Shown here one piece after another: positions 1-8,026 of a stretch of 64,000 bases of DNA (position 1 is the first letter of the stretch; each line of letters opens with the position of its first letter). The DNA comes from JAAYCU01 sp964401335. Lineage in GTDB: Bacteria; Planctomycetota; Phycisphaerae; UBA1845; PWPN01. The translations under genes were made by a program, and so were the position numbers. The DNA is taken from contig CAYNYK010000006.1 in the NCBI GenBank assembly GCA_964401335.1, positions 1 through 64,000 on the forward strand. The letters are read 5' to 3'. Below the pieces are notes generated by a model. That model saw only the letters and a list, made by a program, of their open reading frames with translations. It was not told the origin of the DNA and ran no database searches.

Positions 1-1
1 G

Positions 2-142
2 AAACCGAGTGAGTACGAATGGAAGCTTGGAGCTAATCCCGTCATCGAAAATCCCGCCCTTGACAAGGACACTCTCATGGAAGCAAGACCTCGTGGCGTT
101 CCTGCGCTGTCTGTAACCAGTGGGCGTCCCGGCTCGCCGGAA
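2..142 (+). CDS. C-terminal fragment of an unidentified protein (cut by window edge)
   Basis: A reading frame is open from the left edge and stops with TGA at 140-142, giving about 46 residues. I do not recognise the product. A strong hairpin with a following T-rich run lies about 40 bases downstream, which is what a real gene end would show. The last residues are rich in Arg, Gly, Pro and Ser and may be encoded by repeat-like intergenic DNA. The frame could be fortuitous. Confidence 0.35.
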
Positions 143-178
143 TGACAACGCCTACCAAAATGATTTATTGAAAACTTG

Positions 179-222
179 CGAGCAGGTTCCTATCACGCAA
201 CGGCATGATAAGAACCTGCTCG
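179..222 (+). terminator. Probable intrinsic terminator
   Basis: An 11-bp perfect stem (CGAGCAGGTTC with GAACCTGCTCG) encloses an inner 5-bp stem (TATCA/TGATA). It is followed by TTATTTTCCC. It would end transcription of the partial gene at the left edge. Confidence 0.7.
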
Positions 223-395
223 TTATTTTCCCAAAGTCCAGATGATAGACGCTGGGATGCGGAACATGATCACTTTGTGGACTCTGTCGCACTGGACAAC
301 TTGGCAATAATATGCGTCAATAGTTTCGTTCAATATGGGGGATACCGTCTCGGACGCGACGGCCCTGCTCTCCCATGCCCACGGAGGTACGCCTG

Positions 396-1640
396 ATGGA
401 TATATCGCCAGCCGGGTTTCTACCGGTACTATGGGCTTGGGTCCTTGTACCTACTGCTCTCGTTTCAAATCCCGGGTCTTGTTCTCCCGTGGTGGCGGCG
501 GAACCGGCATCGAGCCGACCGGCACGTTGCGAACCGCCGGCCGGCGGTCTGCCTACCGCGCCGGATATGCTGCTGCTCTATTGCGACTTCGATGCTCGGG
601 GACCGCGCGACTGGACGGCCGAGCAACTCAAATATTATCTGGCCTACCATGAGAAACGCGGGACGACGGCGGAGAAGCCGACCGATATATTCTTCGATTC
701 GGTGATATGGATGTACCACCGAAGCTCGCGAGGCCGGTATTTCCTGGCGAACACCCAGGCGGAGCCGACCACCCGTTTTGACTGGCAGGAGTGTCTCGAC
801 CGATGCTTCGTTCCCGACCGACAACTGCACGCGATGGATCAACAACTGGCCCGAGTCGAAACCGAGCTCGGGCGTCCCGTACGCGCCTGGGTTGTATTGA
901 CCATTCCCTATCCGGATGTCCGGGTAACGGACTTTGGCGAATCTTCCGACGGCCCGGCGTGGAACTTCAAGCTTCGTGACGCCGATCGATTGGCGGCCGT
1001 CGAATGGTTCGTGCAATCCGCCCTCACGCGTTGGCGCGCAGCGCGGTTCAAACGGCTCGACCTCCTCGGCTTCTACTGGTTCAACGAGTGGCACACCAAT
1101 CTGCGCAAGGCCTGGGAAGGCGAAGTGAACGACCTTGCCTCGCAGTACGACCTCGACCTGATCCGTTCCGTGGCCCGGTATCTGCACGCGATCGAGGTGG
1201 ACGGCCGTAAGCTGACCCTTACCTGGATCCCCTACAAGGCCTATGCCGACCAACATCGCGACACGGTCATCGAACTGCTCCAGGCCGCGCCGATGGAACG
1301 CATCGATTACCTCATGGTCCAACCCAACTACTTCTTCCCTCACCTTAATCTGCGACAGGCCGACCTTATAGCCACCGTTCGTAACATCGCCACGACCCCC
1401 TGCGGCGTCGAGGTGGAATTCGACGAGAGTCTGCTCAAGGAGGAAGCCGCCCGTCAACGACTGCGGGAATACCTGCGGGCCATCCGGACCGAACACCCCG
1501 AATGGACCAAACATCCCGTCGGCTACTATCAGGGCGTGCGGGCAATACATGAAATGGCCCGATCGCCGGAACTCGCCCCGCTCTATGATGAACTCTATCG
1601 GTTGGTGCACGAGCATCGGGAGACTTCTCCACGTCATTGA
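396..1640 (+). CDS. Secreted DUF4855-like protein
   Basis: The 414-residue product starts with a hydrophobic stretch and an Ala-rich region that look like a signal peptide, so it is probably exported. I chose ATG 396 because GGAGGT lies 8 bases upstream; an in-frame ATG at 375 has no such site. The body has many Trp and Tyr residues and segments such as LLLYCDFDARG and GFYWFNEWHT. These resemble the DUF4855 family of TIM-barrel-like extracellular proteins; the family match is from memory and moderate. Its function is unknown. A sulfatase gene starts 57 bases downstream on the same strand, so the two are probably co-transcribed and may act on the same polysaccharide. Confidence 0.7.
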   Translation: MDISPAGFLPVLWAWVLVPTALVSNPGSCSPVVAAEPASSRPARCEPPAGGLPTAPDMLLLYCDFDARGPRDWTAEQLKYYLAYHEKRGTTAEKPTDIFFDSVIWMYHRSSRGRYFLANTQAEPTTRFDWQECLDRCFVPDRQLHAMDQQLARVETELGRPVRAWVVLTIPYPDVRVTDFGESSDGPAWNFKLRDADRLAAVEWFVQSALTRWRAARFKRLDLLGFYWFNEWHTNLRKAWEGEVNDLASQYDLDLIRSVARYLHAIEVDGRKLTLTWIPYKAYADQHRDTVIELLQAAPMERIDYLMVQPNYFFPHLNLRQADLIATVRNIATTPCGVEVEFDESLLKEEAARQRLREYLRAIRTEHPEWTKHPVGYYQGVRAIHEMARSPELAPLYDELYRLVHEHRETSPRH

Positions 1641-1697
1641 CGACGGCGATATACCGCGATAGTCTCGGGCCGTAACACAAGAAACGGAGGCATCCAA

Positions 1698-3347
1698 ATG
1701 GTCTTTTCCTCAATTCAGATGCGATCAAAACCGGTCGTTCACCTCTTCGTTTTTGCCGTCATCCTGTTCTTTACGCAGGCGCTCAGGGCGGCGGATGAAA
1801 CGGGAGCGCCGCGGCCGCTGCCGGCGCGGCCGAACATCGTGCTCATTCTTGCCGACGATATGGGATTCTCCGACCTGGGTTGTTACGGCGGGGAGATTGC
1901 CACGCCGAATCTCGATCGGCTGGCCAACAACGGTTTGCGTTTTACGCAGATGTACAACACCGCCCGATGCTGGCCCAGCCGGGCGTGCCTGCTCACCGGC
2001 TATTACGCCCAGCAGGTCAACCGCGATCCGGGGCGGCAAAGACCACCCTGGGCCGCTCTCCTGCCGGACCTGCTCAGAACGGCCGGCTACCGCAGCTATC
2101 ATTCGGGGAAATGGCACGTTGACGGCAAGGTTCTCGAAGGCGGATTCGACCGATCCTACTGGTTCGAGGACTGGGACCGCTACTTCACACCCGCAAAACA
2201 CTTTCTCAACGATCAGTTGTTGCCCGAGGTCAAGGCCGGCGAAGGCTACTACGCCACGACGGCCATGAGCGAATACGCGATCAAATTCCTGCGCGAACAC
2301 GCCGCCGACCATGCCGAACAGCCTTTCTTCCTCTATCTGGCCTTCATCGCCCCGCATTTTCCGCTGCATGCCCTGCGGGAGGATATCGCCAAGTATCGCG
2401 ACCGCTATCTGGAAGGTTGGGACAAGGTGCGCGAGCAACGCTGGGCTCGCTTGCGCGAGGCGGGAATCGTTAGTTGCGAGCTTTCCGCCCGAGATGCGGC
2501 GTTCACTCCGCGATACTATAAGCCGGAAACACTCGACATCATCGGGCCGGGCGAAATTTACCATGCGGTGCCCTGGGCGGACCTGACGCCTGAGCAGCAA
2601 CGTTTACAGGCCACGAAGATGGCCATTCACGCGGCCATGGTGGACCGCCTGGACCAGGAAGTCGGCCGGGTACTGGATCAGATTCGGCAAATGGGGGCCT
2701 GGGATAACACGTTGATCGTTTTTCTGTCCGACAACGGGGCGGACGCCACTATCATGGTGCGCGGCGATGGGCATGATCGCGACGCGGACCCCGGTTCGGC
2801 GGCATCCTATTTGTGTCTGGGGCCCGGCTGGGCGACCGCATCCAACACCCCTTTCCGCCGCCACAAGATATGGGTACATGAGGGTGGCATCTCCACGCCC
2901 TGGATCATGCATTGGCCGGCGGCCGGCCTTTCCGGCGGGGCTTTGCGGCACACGCCCGCCCATATCATCGATTTCGTACCCACCGTTCTGGAACTGGCCG
3001 GCGTGAAACCTCCGGACACCTTTAACAATGCGCTTCGTCCGCCGTTGCCCGGACAAAGCCTCGTGCCTGTTCTACATCGCGATCTGAACATACCTCGCGA
3101 TTACCTTTACTGGCATCACCAGGGCAATCGCGCCCTGCGAATCGGCGATTGGAAGATCGTCTCCGAATTAGAGCGGGAGGGGAAGTGGGAACTTTACGAT
3201 CTGGCCAAGGACCGCATCGAGTCACACGATCTTTCCGGCCAGTACCCGGAAAAGGTCGAGGAAATGGCCGCGAAGTGGCAGCAACTCGATCAAGAGTTCA
3301 CCCAACAGGGCGGCGGCTCCGCGGCGAGCAAACCGGCAGGAAGATGA
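1698..3347 (+). CDS. Secreted sulfatase, S1 (formylglycine) family
   Basis: The 549-residue product hydrolyses a sulfate ester, probably on a polysaccharide; the substrate cannot be read from sequence. An N-terminal hydrophobic segment (about residues 12-30) looks like a signal peptide. The metal-site start RPNIVLILADDMG is at about residues 44-56. The signature CWPSR begins at Cys91, the residue an FGE-type enzyme would convert to formylglycine. GKWHV and SDNGA motifs follow, as in the arylsulfatase A group. ATG 1698 has GGAGG 7 bases upstream. Length is normal for the family. It follows the DUF4855-like gene and converges on gdhA across a shared terminator. Confidence 0.95.
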   Translation: MVFSSIQMRSKPVVHLFVFAVILFFTQALRAADETGAPRPLPARPNIVLILADDMGFSDLGCYGGEIATPNLDRLANNGLRFTQMYNTARCWPSRACLLTGYYAQQVNRDPGRQRPPWAALLPDLLRTAGYRSYHSGKWHVDGKVLEGGFDRSYWFEDWDRYFTPAKHFLNDQLLPEVKAGEGYYATTAMSEYAIKFLREHAADHAEQPFFLYLAFIAPHFPLHALREDIAKYRDRYLEGWDKVREQRWARLREAGIVSCELSARDAAFTPRYYKPETLDIIGPGEIYHAVPWADLTPEQQRLQATKMAIHAAMVDRLDQEVGRVLDQIRQMGAWDNTLIVFLSDNGADATIMVRGDGHDRDADPGSAASYLCLGPGWATASNTPFRRHKIWVHEGGISTPWIMHWPAAGLSGGALRHTPAHIIDFVPTVLELAGVKPPDTFNNALRPPLPGQSLVPVLHRDLNIPRDYLYWHHQGNRALRIGDWKIVSELEREGKWELYDLAKDRIESHDLSGQYPEKVEEMAAKWQQLDQEFTQQGGGSAASKPAGR

Positions 3348-3405
3348 GCGAGGGAGAGACGGAGCGACAGAGAGAAAACTGGGAATAGCCATTACCCCGT
3401 TAAAG

Positions 3406-3441
3406 AAACGACCTCGCCGGCCGAAGCGGGCGAGGTCGTTT
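3406..3441. terminator. Bidirectional terminator between sulfatase and gdhA
   Basis: A perfect 13-bp stem (AAACGACCTCGCC with its complement) with a 10-base loop lies between the convergent genes. A T-rich run (TGATTTTTCC) follows on the plus strand and a weaker one on the minus strand. Confidence 0.85.
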
Positions 3442-3506
3442 GATTTTTCCGAGATTTCAAGTTTCCACGCCGCGTTGATCGACGAGGATGAATCCTGCTC
3501 TGATGC

Positions 3507-4847
3507 TTAAACCAGACCTTGCTCGAGCATGGCATCGGCGACCTTGATGAAGCCGGCGATGTTGGCTCCCAGCACGTAATTGGTCGGCTCATTATAGTCC
3601 GCCGCGGTGCTGGAAACGGCCGTGTGAATGGCCTTCATGATACCAAGAAGGCGGGCATCGACTTCTTCGCGGGGCCAGGCGATATGCTGGGCGTTCTGGG
3701 CCATTTCGAGACCGGAGACGGCCACGCCGCCGGCATTGGCCGCTTTCCCCGGGCCGTAAAGGATTTTGTTCTCGATGAAGACATCCACCCCTTCGGCGTC
3801 AGTGGGCATGTTGGCCCCTTCGGCAACCAGAACGCATCCATTCTTAACAAGCGTCTTGGCATCATCGCCGCTGATCTCGTTCTGCGTCGCGGAGGGGAAG
3901 GCACAATCGCATTTGATACCCCAAGGCCGAACACCCTCGCGATACTCGACACCCTTAAACTTCTCGGCGTATTCGCGAATGCGGCCGCGCCGGACATTCT
4001 TGAGGTCCATGACAAAGGCAAGTTTTTCCTCGTTGATACCGGCGGGGTCGTAGATCGTTCCGTTGGAGTCGGATAAGGTGACACACTTGGCCCCGAGTTG
4101 ATTGAGTTTTTCGACGGTATATTGGGCGACGTTGCCCGAGCCGGAAACCGTGCAAACCTTTCCCTTAAAGGACTCGCCGCGGGTGGCCAGCATCTCTTGG
4201 GCGAAGTAGACACAGCCGTAACCAGTGGCCTCGGGACGAATAAGCGAGCCGCCCCAGTTGAGGCCCTTGCCGGTGAGCACGCCGGTAAACTCGTTGCGCA
4301 AACGCTTATACTGCCCAAACAGATAGCCGATCTCACGGCCGCCGACACCGATATCTCCGGCGGGCACGTCCGTATCCGGACCGATGTGCCGCTGCAACTC
4401 GGTCATGAACGACTGACAGAAGCGCATGACTTCGTTATCGGATTTGCCCTTGGGATCAAAATCCGAGCCGCCCTTGCCGCCGCCCATGGGAAGCGTCGTC
4501 AGCGAATTCTTGAGGATCTGCTCAAAGGCGAGGAACTTCAGGATGCCGAGGTTGACCGTGGGGTGAAAACGCAGGCCGCCCTTGTACGGGCCGATGGCAC
4601 TGTTGAACTCGATGCGAAAACCACGGTTGATCTGATACTGCCCCTTGTCGTCAATCCAGGGTACGCGGAACATAATAACCCGCTCGGGCTCGACAAATCG
4701 CTCGAGGATGCGGTTCTTCGCATACTTGGGAAAACGCTCGAATACCGGGGCCAGCGAATCAAGGACTTCCTTGACCGCCTGGTGGAATTCAAGTTCGGCG
4801 GGGTTACGTTTGAGGACCAAGTGCATGACATCTTCGACGTAAGACAT
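3507..4847 (-). CDS. gdhA: NADP-type glutamate dehydrogenase
   Basis: The 446-residue product interconverts 2-oxoglutarate plus ammonium and glutamate in the cytoplasm. It has the usual length of hexameric small GDH. The substrate-binding GGGKGGSDFDPKGKSD segment and a C-terminal Rossmann domain with GSGNVAQ are present. I start it at 4847 (MSYVEDVM) because AGGAG lies just upstream; the upstream extension to 4892 is not family-like. Similarity to the NADP-using biosynthetic enzymes is strong, but cofactor preference is inferred. It is divergent from a LysR gene, which may regulate it. Confidence 0.95.
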   Translation of the reverse strand: MSYVEDVMHLVLKRNPAELEFHQAVKEVLDSLAPVFERFPKYAKNRILERFVEPERVIMFRVPWIDDKGQYQINRGFRIEFNSAIGPYKGGLRFHPTVNLGILKFLAFEQILKNSLTTLPMGGGKGGSDFDPKGKSDNEVMRFCQSFMTELQRHIGPDTDVPAGDIGVGGREIGYLFGQYKRLRNEFTGVLTGKGLNWGGSLIRPEATGYGCVYFAQEMLATRGESFKGKVCTVSGSGNVAQYTVEKLNQLGAKCVTLSDSNGTIYDPAGINEEKLAFVMDLKNVRRGRIREYAEKFKGVEYREGVRPWGIKCDCAFPSATQNEISGDDAKTLVKNGCVLVAEGANMPTDAEGVDVFIENKILYGPGKAANAGGVAVSGLEMAQNAQHIAWPREEVDARLLGIMKAIHTAVSSTAADYNEPTNYVLGANIAGFIKVADAMLEQGLV

Positions 4848-4993
4848 TGCTTTTTGCTCCTTCGCGGATGGGCCATCTTCATGACGGTCCAAGCCATTTA
4901 TTATGCACGAGCGGCAACATTACGAATGTTAATACCGGTTCGCGTTTGTGAAATAAATCACCGCCCTTAAAAGATATCATAGTATGGGCGGAA

Positions 4994-5041
4994 TAGTAAG
5001 GGATTACTTATGATACAATATATTAGTATTAGTAATATATT
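4994..5041. promoter_or_regulatory. Inverted repeats in the gdhA-lysR divergent region
   Basis: Two inverted repeats lie in the AT-rich gap. AGTAA/TTACT with a 4-base spacer is at 4996-5009, and the perfect 9-bp pair AATATATTA/TAATATATT with a 7-base spacer is at 5017-5041. They are upstream of both genes and are candidate LysR-type binding sites. The role is inferred from position. Confidence 0.45.
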
Positions 5042-5065
5042 AGCACGAAACGGTTGCTTTTCTGT

Positions 5066-5094
5066 TTGACTTATAAGCAAACATCCAATATATT
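5066..5094 (+). promoter_or_regulatory. Sigma-70 type promoter of the lysR gene
   Basis: TTGACT at 5066-5071 and TATATT at 5089-5094 are separated by 17 bases. Transcription would start near 5101, leaving a leader of about 40 bases before the start codon at 5140. Confidence 0.75.
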
Positions 5095-5139
5095 GATGGA
5101 TGAAATTAGAATACCTAATAACATATTGGAATGACGGCC

Positions 5140-6066
5140 ATGAACATCGAGACGATCAAGATTTTCTGCGATGTGGTGCGGAGCCAGAGCTTCTCACGCG
5201 GCGCAACGCTGAATCGAGTTTCGCAATCGGCGGCCAGTCAGGCGGTGCATCAGCTCGAACGCCATCTGGAGGTACAACTGATTGACCGGACCAAGCGGCC
5301 TTTCGTGCTGACCCCCGAGGGCGAAACCTGCTACGAAGGTTTCAAGCAGATGCTCGAATGCTACGAGATCACCGAGACCCAGGTCCGCTCGCTGCGTAAG
5401 GAGATCGCGGGGCTGGTGCGGGTGGCGGCGATTTACTCGGTGGGCCTGCACGACATGAGTCGGTGCATGCAGGAGTTCATGAGCCGTTATCCGAAGGCCA
5501 AGGCCCGGTTGGAGTATCTGCGTCCGAACCGAATTTATGAGGCGGTGATGGATGACGAGGCCGACCTGGGGGTGATTTCGTATCCCATGCCGCTGCGCGG
5601 TCTGACGGTGATCCCCTTGCGTTCGGAGAACATGGTTCTGGTGTGCAACCCGGATCATCGTCTGGCCCGGCTGGAACGGGTAACCATCGGCCAGTTGCGG
5701 GGCGAGGATTATATCGGTTTCGACCGCGACCTGAACATTCGCAAGGAGTTGGACAAGTACTTCCGACAGAAACAGGTGGTCGTCCAGATCGTCATGGAGT
5801 TCGACAATATCGAAACCATCAAGGAGGCCATCAAGATCGGAGCGGGCGTAAGCATTCTGCCGGAACCAACGGTCCGCCATGATGTCGAGCGCGGCGAACT
5901 GGCCACCGTCCCCTTGGCCATCGAGGAATTGCGCCGTCCGATCGGGATCATTCACCGGCAGCGCAAGATGTTCAGCCCGGCGGTGGTCAAGTTTGTCGAA
6001 CTCCTGAAAGAAACCATGCAGGATCCGAACGGTTCGTCGGCGGGCAAGAAAACCGACCGGAAATAA
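5140..6066 (+). CDS. LysR-family transcriptional regulator
   Basis: The 308-residue product has an N-terminal winged helix-turn-helix (about residues 1-60; FSRGATLNRVSQSAASQAVH is the helix-turn-helix core) and a two-lobed substrate-binding domain (about 90-295). Residues such as GVSILPEPTVRHDVE near 245 are typical of the effector domain. I prefer ATG 5140 (MNIETIKIF) over 5131 because family members begin this way. It is transcribed away from gdhA from a good promoter, with inverted repeats between the genes. Control of gdhA or nitrogen metabolism is a reasonable inference, not shown. The effector is unknown. Confidence 0.93.
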   Translation: MNIETIKIFCDVVRSQSFSRGATLNRVSQSAASQAVHQLERHLEVQLIDRTKRPFVLTPEGETCYEGFKQMLECYEITETQVRSLRKEIAGLVRVAAIYSVGLHDMSRCMQEFMSRYPKAKARLEYLRPNRIYEAVMDDEADLGVISYPMPLRGLTVIPLRSENMVLVCNPDHRLARLERVTIGQLRGEDYIGFDRDLNIRKELDKYFRQKQVVVQIVMEFDNIETIKEAIKIGAGVSILPEPTVRHDVERGELATVPLAIEELRRPIGIIHRQRKMFSPAVVKFVELLKETMQDPNGSSAGKKTDRK

Positions 6067-6069
6067 AAA

Positions 6070-6107
6070 GAACGGGCGATCCTGCCGCTAAACTGGAACG
6101 CCCGTTC
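6070..6107. terminator. Bidirectional terminator between lysR and PEP-CTERM gene
   Basis: A perfect 9-bp stem (GAACGGGCG/CGCCCGTTC) lies between the convergent genes. On the minus strand it is followed directly by TTTTTATTT, an excellent terminator for the PEP-CTERM gene. On the plus strand the T-run comes 7 bases after the stem. Confidence 0.85.
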
Positions 6108-6152
6108 TCGTGGGTTTTTTGGAGGCTCTGCCGCAATTCAATTCTTATGCTC

Positions 6153-6770
6153 TTAGATCCGTCTCCGCAAAAAGACCAGTCCACCGAGGGCCAGCAGGCC
6201 GGCGGTGACGGGTTCCGGAGTCGGATACTGCTCGGTGCAGTAATTCACCGTACCGATGAAACTCATGACCCAGCCGAAAGTACCGATCGAACCATCGTTA
6301 GGGATCTCGTATCCGGTTCCGGCATAATAATCAATCGTCCCGACCCAGCCCGTACCACCGTTAGGAAGCGGTTGACCGCTCGTGGGCTGAGTGATGACGG
6401 CGGTCCATCCGTTCGGTACCATCGCCGACAGAATGTCGAAATCCTTATCCATCCCGATGGTGATATGATAATCCGTCCAGATCAAGGGTTCTTCGGTGCT
6501 CAGGTTTTCCACATACTCGGTGACCCCGACGATGGGATCCAATTCCGTGTCGGTGGTGATTTGACCTGCAACATGCCCTGGACCCCAATACTGACCGCAG
6601 GTCCATGACACATCATACTGCTCGCCATTAGGTGCCCAGGTTACCGTTTCGTCATACATGACGATGGCGCCATCGCCATCATCATCAGCGGTAATTCCGG
6701 TAACATCAGCGTTGGCCACTGAGGTAGCGGCAAGAACAGCGGCAATGCCCACAAACAAATATTTCTTCAT
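6153..6770 (-). CDS. PEP-CTERM sorted exported protein, function unknown
   Basis: The 205-residue product has a clear signal peptide (MKKYLFVGIAAVLAATSVANA). Its C-terminus has PTPEPVTAGLLALGGLVF followed by three Arg, which is the tripartite PEP-CTERM sorting signal. Such proteins are processed by an exosortase and placed at the cell surface or in extracellular matrix. The middle is acidic, rich in Trp, Tyr, Gly and Thr, and resembles no family I know. The start at 6770 has GGGAGG just upstream. No exosortase gene is in this window. Confidence 0.85.
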   Translation of the reverse strand: MKKYLFVGIAAVLAATSVANADVTGITADDDGDGAIVMYDETVTWAPNGEQYDVSWTCGQYWGPGHVAGQITTDTELDPIVGVTEYVENLSTEEPLIWTDYHITIGMDKDFDILSAMVPNGWTAVITQPTSGQPLPNGGTGWVGTIDYYAGTGYEIPNDGSIGTFGWVMSFIGTVNYCTEQYPTPEPVTAGLLALGGLVFLRRRI

Positions 6771-7243
6771 AAGAACCTCCCGCGCGAATTGCGCTTTTAC
6801 CCACTCTCCTGACATTCTCTCCCCGCCCATCGATTGGTCGCGCTTAGGATTTGCGCTGGATGTGCGGGAACTCCTCTTTTTAATATCCTATCATGACCAG
6901 CGAATAATGCAACAAAAAAATGCCCCAGAACGTCTAAATATTCATATTTTCAAATATTAGAACAATGTAGGTACGATATGATATAAGTCAATTAAAAACA
7001 ATAATATACGATCGATCATCATCCCATCTTACGCTGAGGATGAATTTAATTATTTGACTTTGTCGCGTTTTCAGGACAGGTAAGGCGTGGATTTTCGTTT
7101 CCGACGGCCACGACCGCGATTCGTGGTCCTCACCGCGTATGCCTGCTGGAAAACCTGCTTGTCAAGGCCGACACATTCATTGACAATGCCGGCGAAATAA
7201 TGCGGCAATCGGCCGGATCATTCGTTGCGGGAAAGTTCAATGC
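6771..7243. other. Intergenic region, AT-rich
   Basis: This gap lies upstream of two divergent genes. Bases 6880-7060 are markedly AT-rich and probably hold promoters for both. I could not define a convincing -35/-10 pair and see no conserved coding frame. Confidence 0.5.
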
Positions 7244-8026
7244 ATGCCCATGATTGAAGTGCAAAACCTGGTCAAGACGTTCCCCACCGCCACCGGTCCG
7301 GAGAAACAGGCCGTCGCCGGGATCAGCTTCCAGGTAAATGCCGGAGAGATTTACGGCCTGCTCGGCCCCAATGGAGCAGGCAAGACCACCACCCTGCGGA
7401 TCCTCTCCGGCCTGCTCAAACCCTCTCAAGGTCGAGCCGTAATCAACGGCGTTGATGTGGCCGTCGATAACCGCCAGGTCCGCCATTATATCGGATTCAT
7501 GACCGCCAACACCGGCCTATACCAGCGACTCAGCCCGCGCGAAGTGCTCCACTATTTCGCCGACCTGCACGGCCTACCCGCGGCGGTTATACATCCGCGC
7601 GTTGAGGAACTGATCGGCTGGCTCGGTATGGCCGATTTCGCCGATCTGCGTTGCGGTGCCCTTTCCACCGGCCAGAAACAACGCACCAGCATCGCTCGGG
7701 CCCTGATCGCCGATCCGCCGGTGCTCATCCTCGACGAACCGACCCTCGGGCTGGACGTGCTGACCAATCGGCTCATCCTCGATTTCATCCGCCAGGAACG
7801 CGATCAGGGCAAGGCCATCCTCCTGAGCACGCATTACCTCGACGAGGCCGAAACCATGTGCGACCGCATCGGCCTGCTGCACGAAGGTGTCCTGGTGGCC
7901 GAGGGAAACCTCGCCGAACTCCGGCAACTGGCCGGCACAGCGCGCCTCAGCGAAATCTTCCTCAAACTGATCGGGCGGAAACCCGGTGACGCCCTGGTCG
8001 GTACCGCCCGGGAGTCCGTCTCATGA
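7244..8026 (+). CDS. ABC transporter ATP-binding protein, NatA-like
   Basis: The 260-residue cytoplasmic ATPase drives the permease encoded next. The Walker A motif GPNGAGKTT is near residue 46. A signature motif LSTGQKQR, Walker B VLILDEPTLGLD and the switch histidine (LLSTHY) are all present. The order and length fit NatA/CcmA-type exporters such as the sodium efflux ATPase. GGAAAG precedes ATG 7244. Its stop overlaps the start of the permease gene by four bases (ATGA), so the two are translationally coupled. Substrate is unknown; sodium or a peptide are both possible. Confidence 0.92.
   Translation: MPMIEVQNLVKTFPTATGPEKQAVAGISFQVNAGEIYGLLGPNGAGKTTTLRILSGLLKPSQGRAVINGVDVAVDNRQVRHYIGFMTANTGLYQRLSPREVLHYFADLHGLPAAVIHPRVEELIGWLGMADFADLRCGALSTGQKQRTSIARALIADPPVLILDEPTLGLDVLTNRLILDFIRQERDQGKAILLSTHYLDEAETMCDRIGLLHEGVLVAEGNLAELRQLAGTARLSEIFLKLIGRKPGDALVGTARESVS

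Noticed and set aside
465..1697. 410-residue open frame antisense to the DUF4855-like gene
   Set aside because: The plus-strand gene has a ribosome site, signal peptide and an adjacent operon partner; the antisense frame has none.
4848..5139. Riboswitch or small RNA between gdhA and lysR
   Set aside because: The gap is AT-rich with short inverted repeats only; no known riboswitch core could be recognised.
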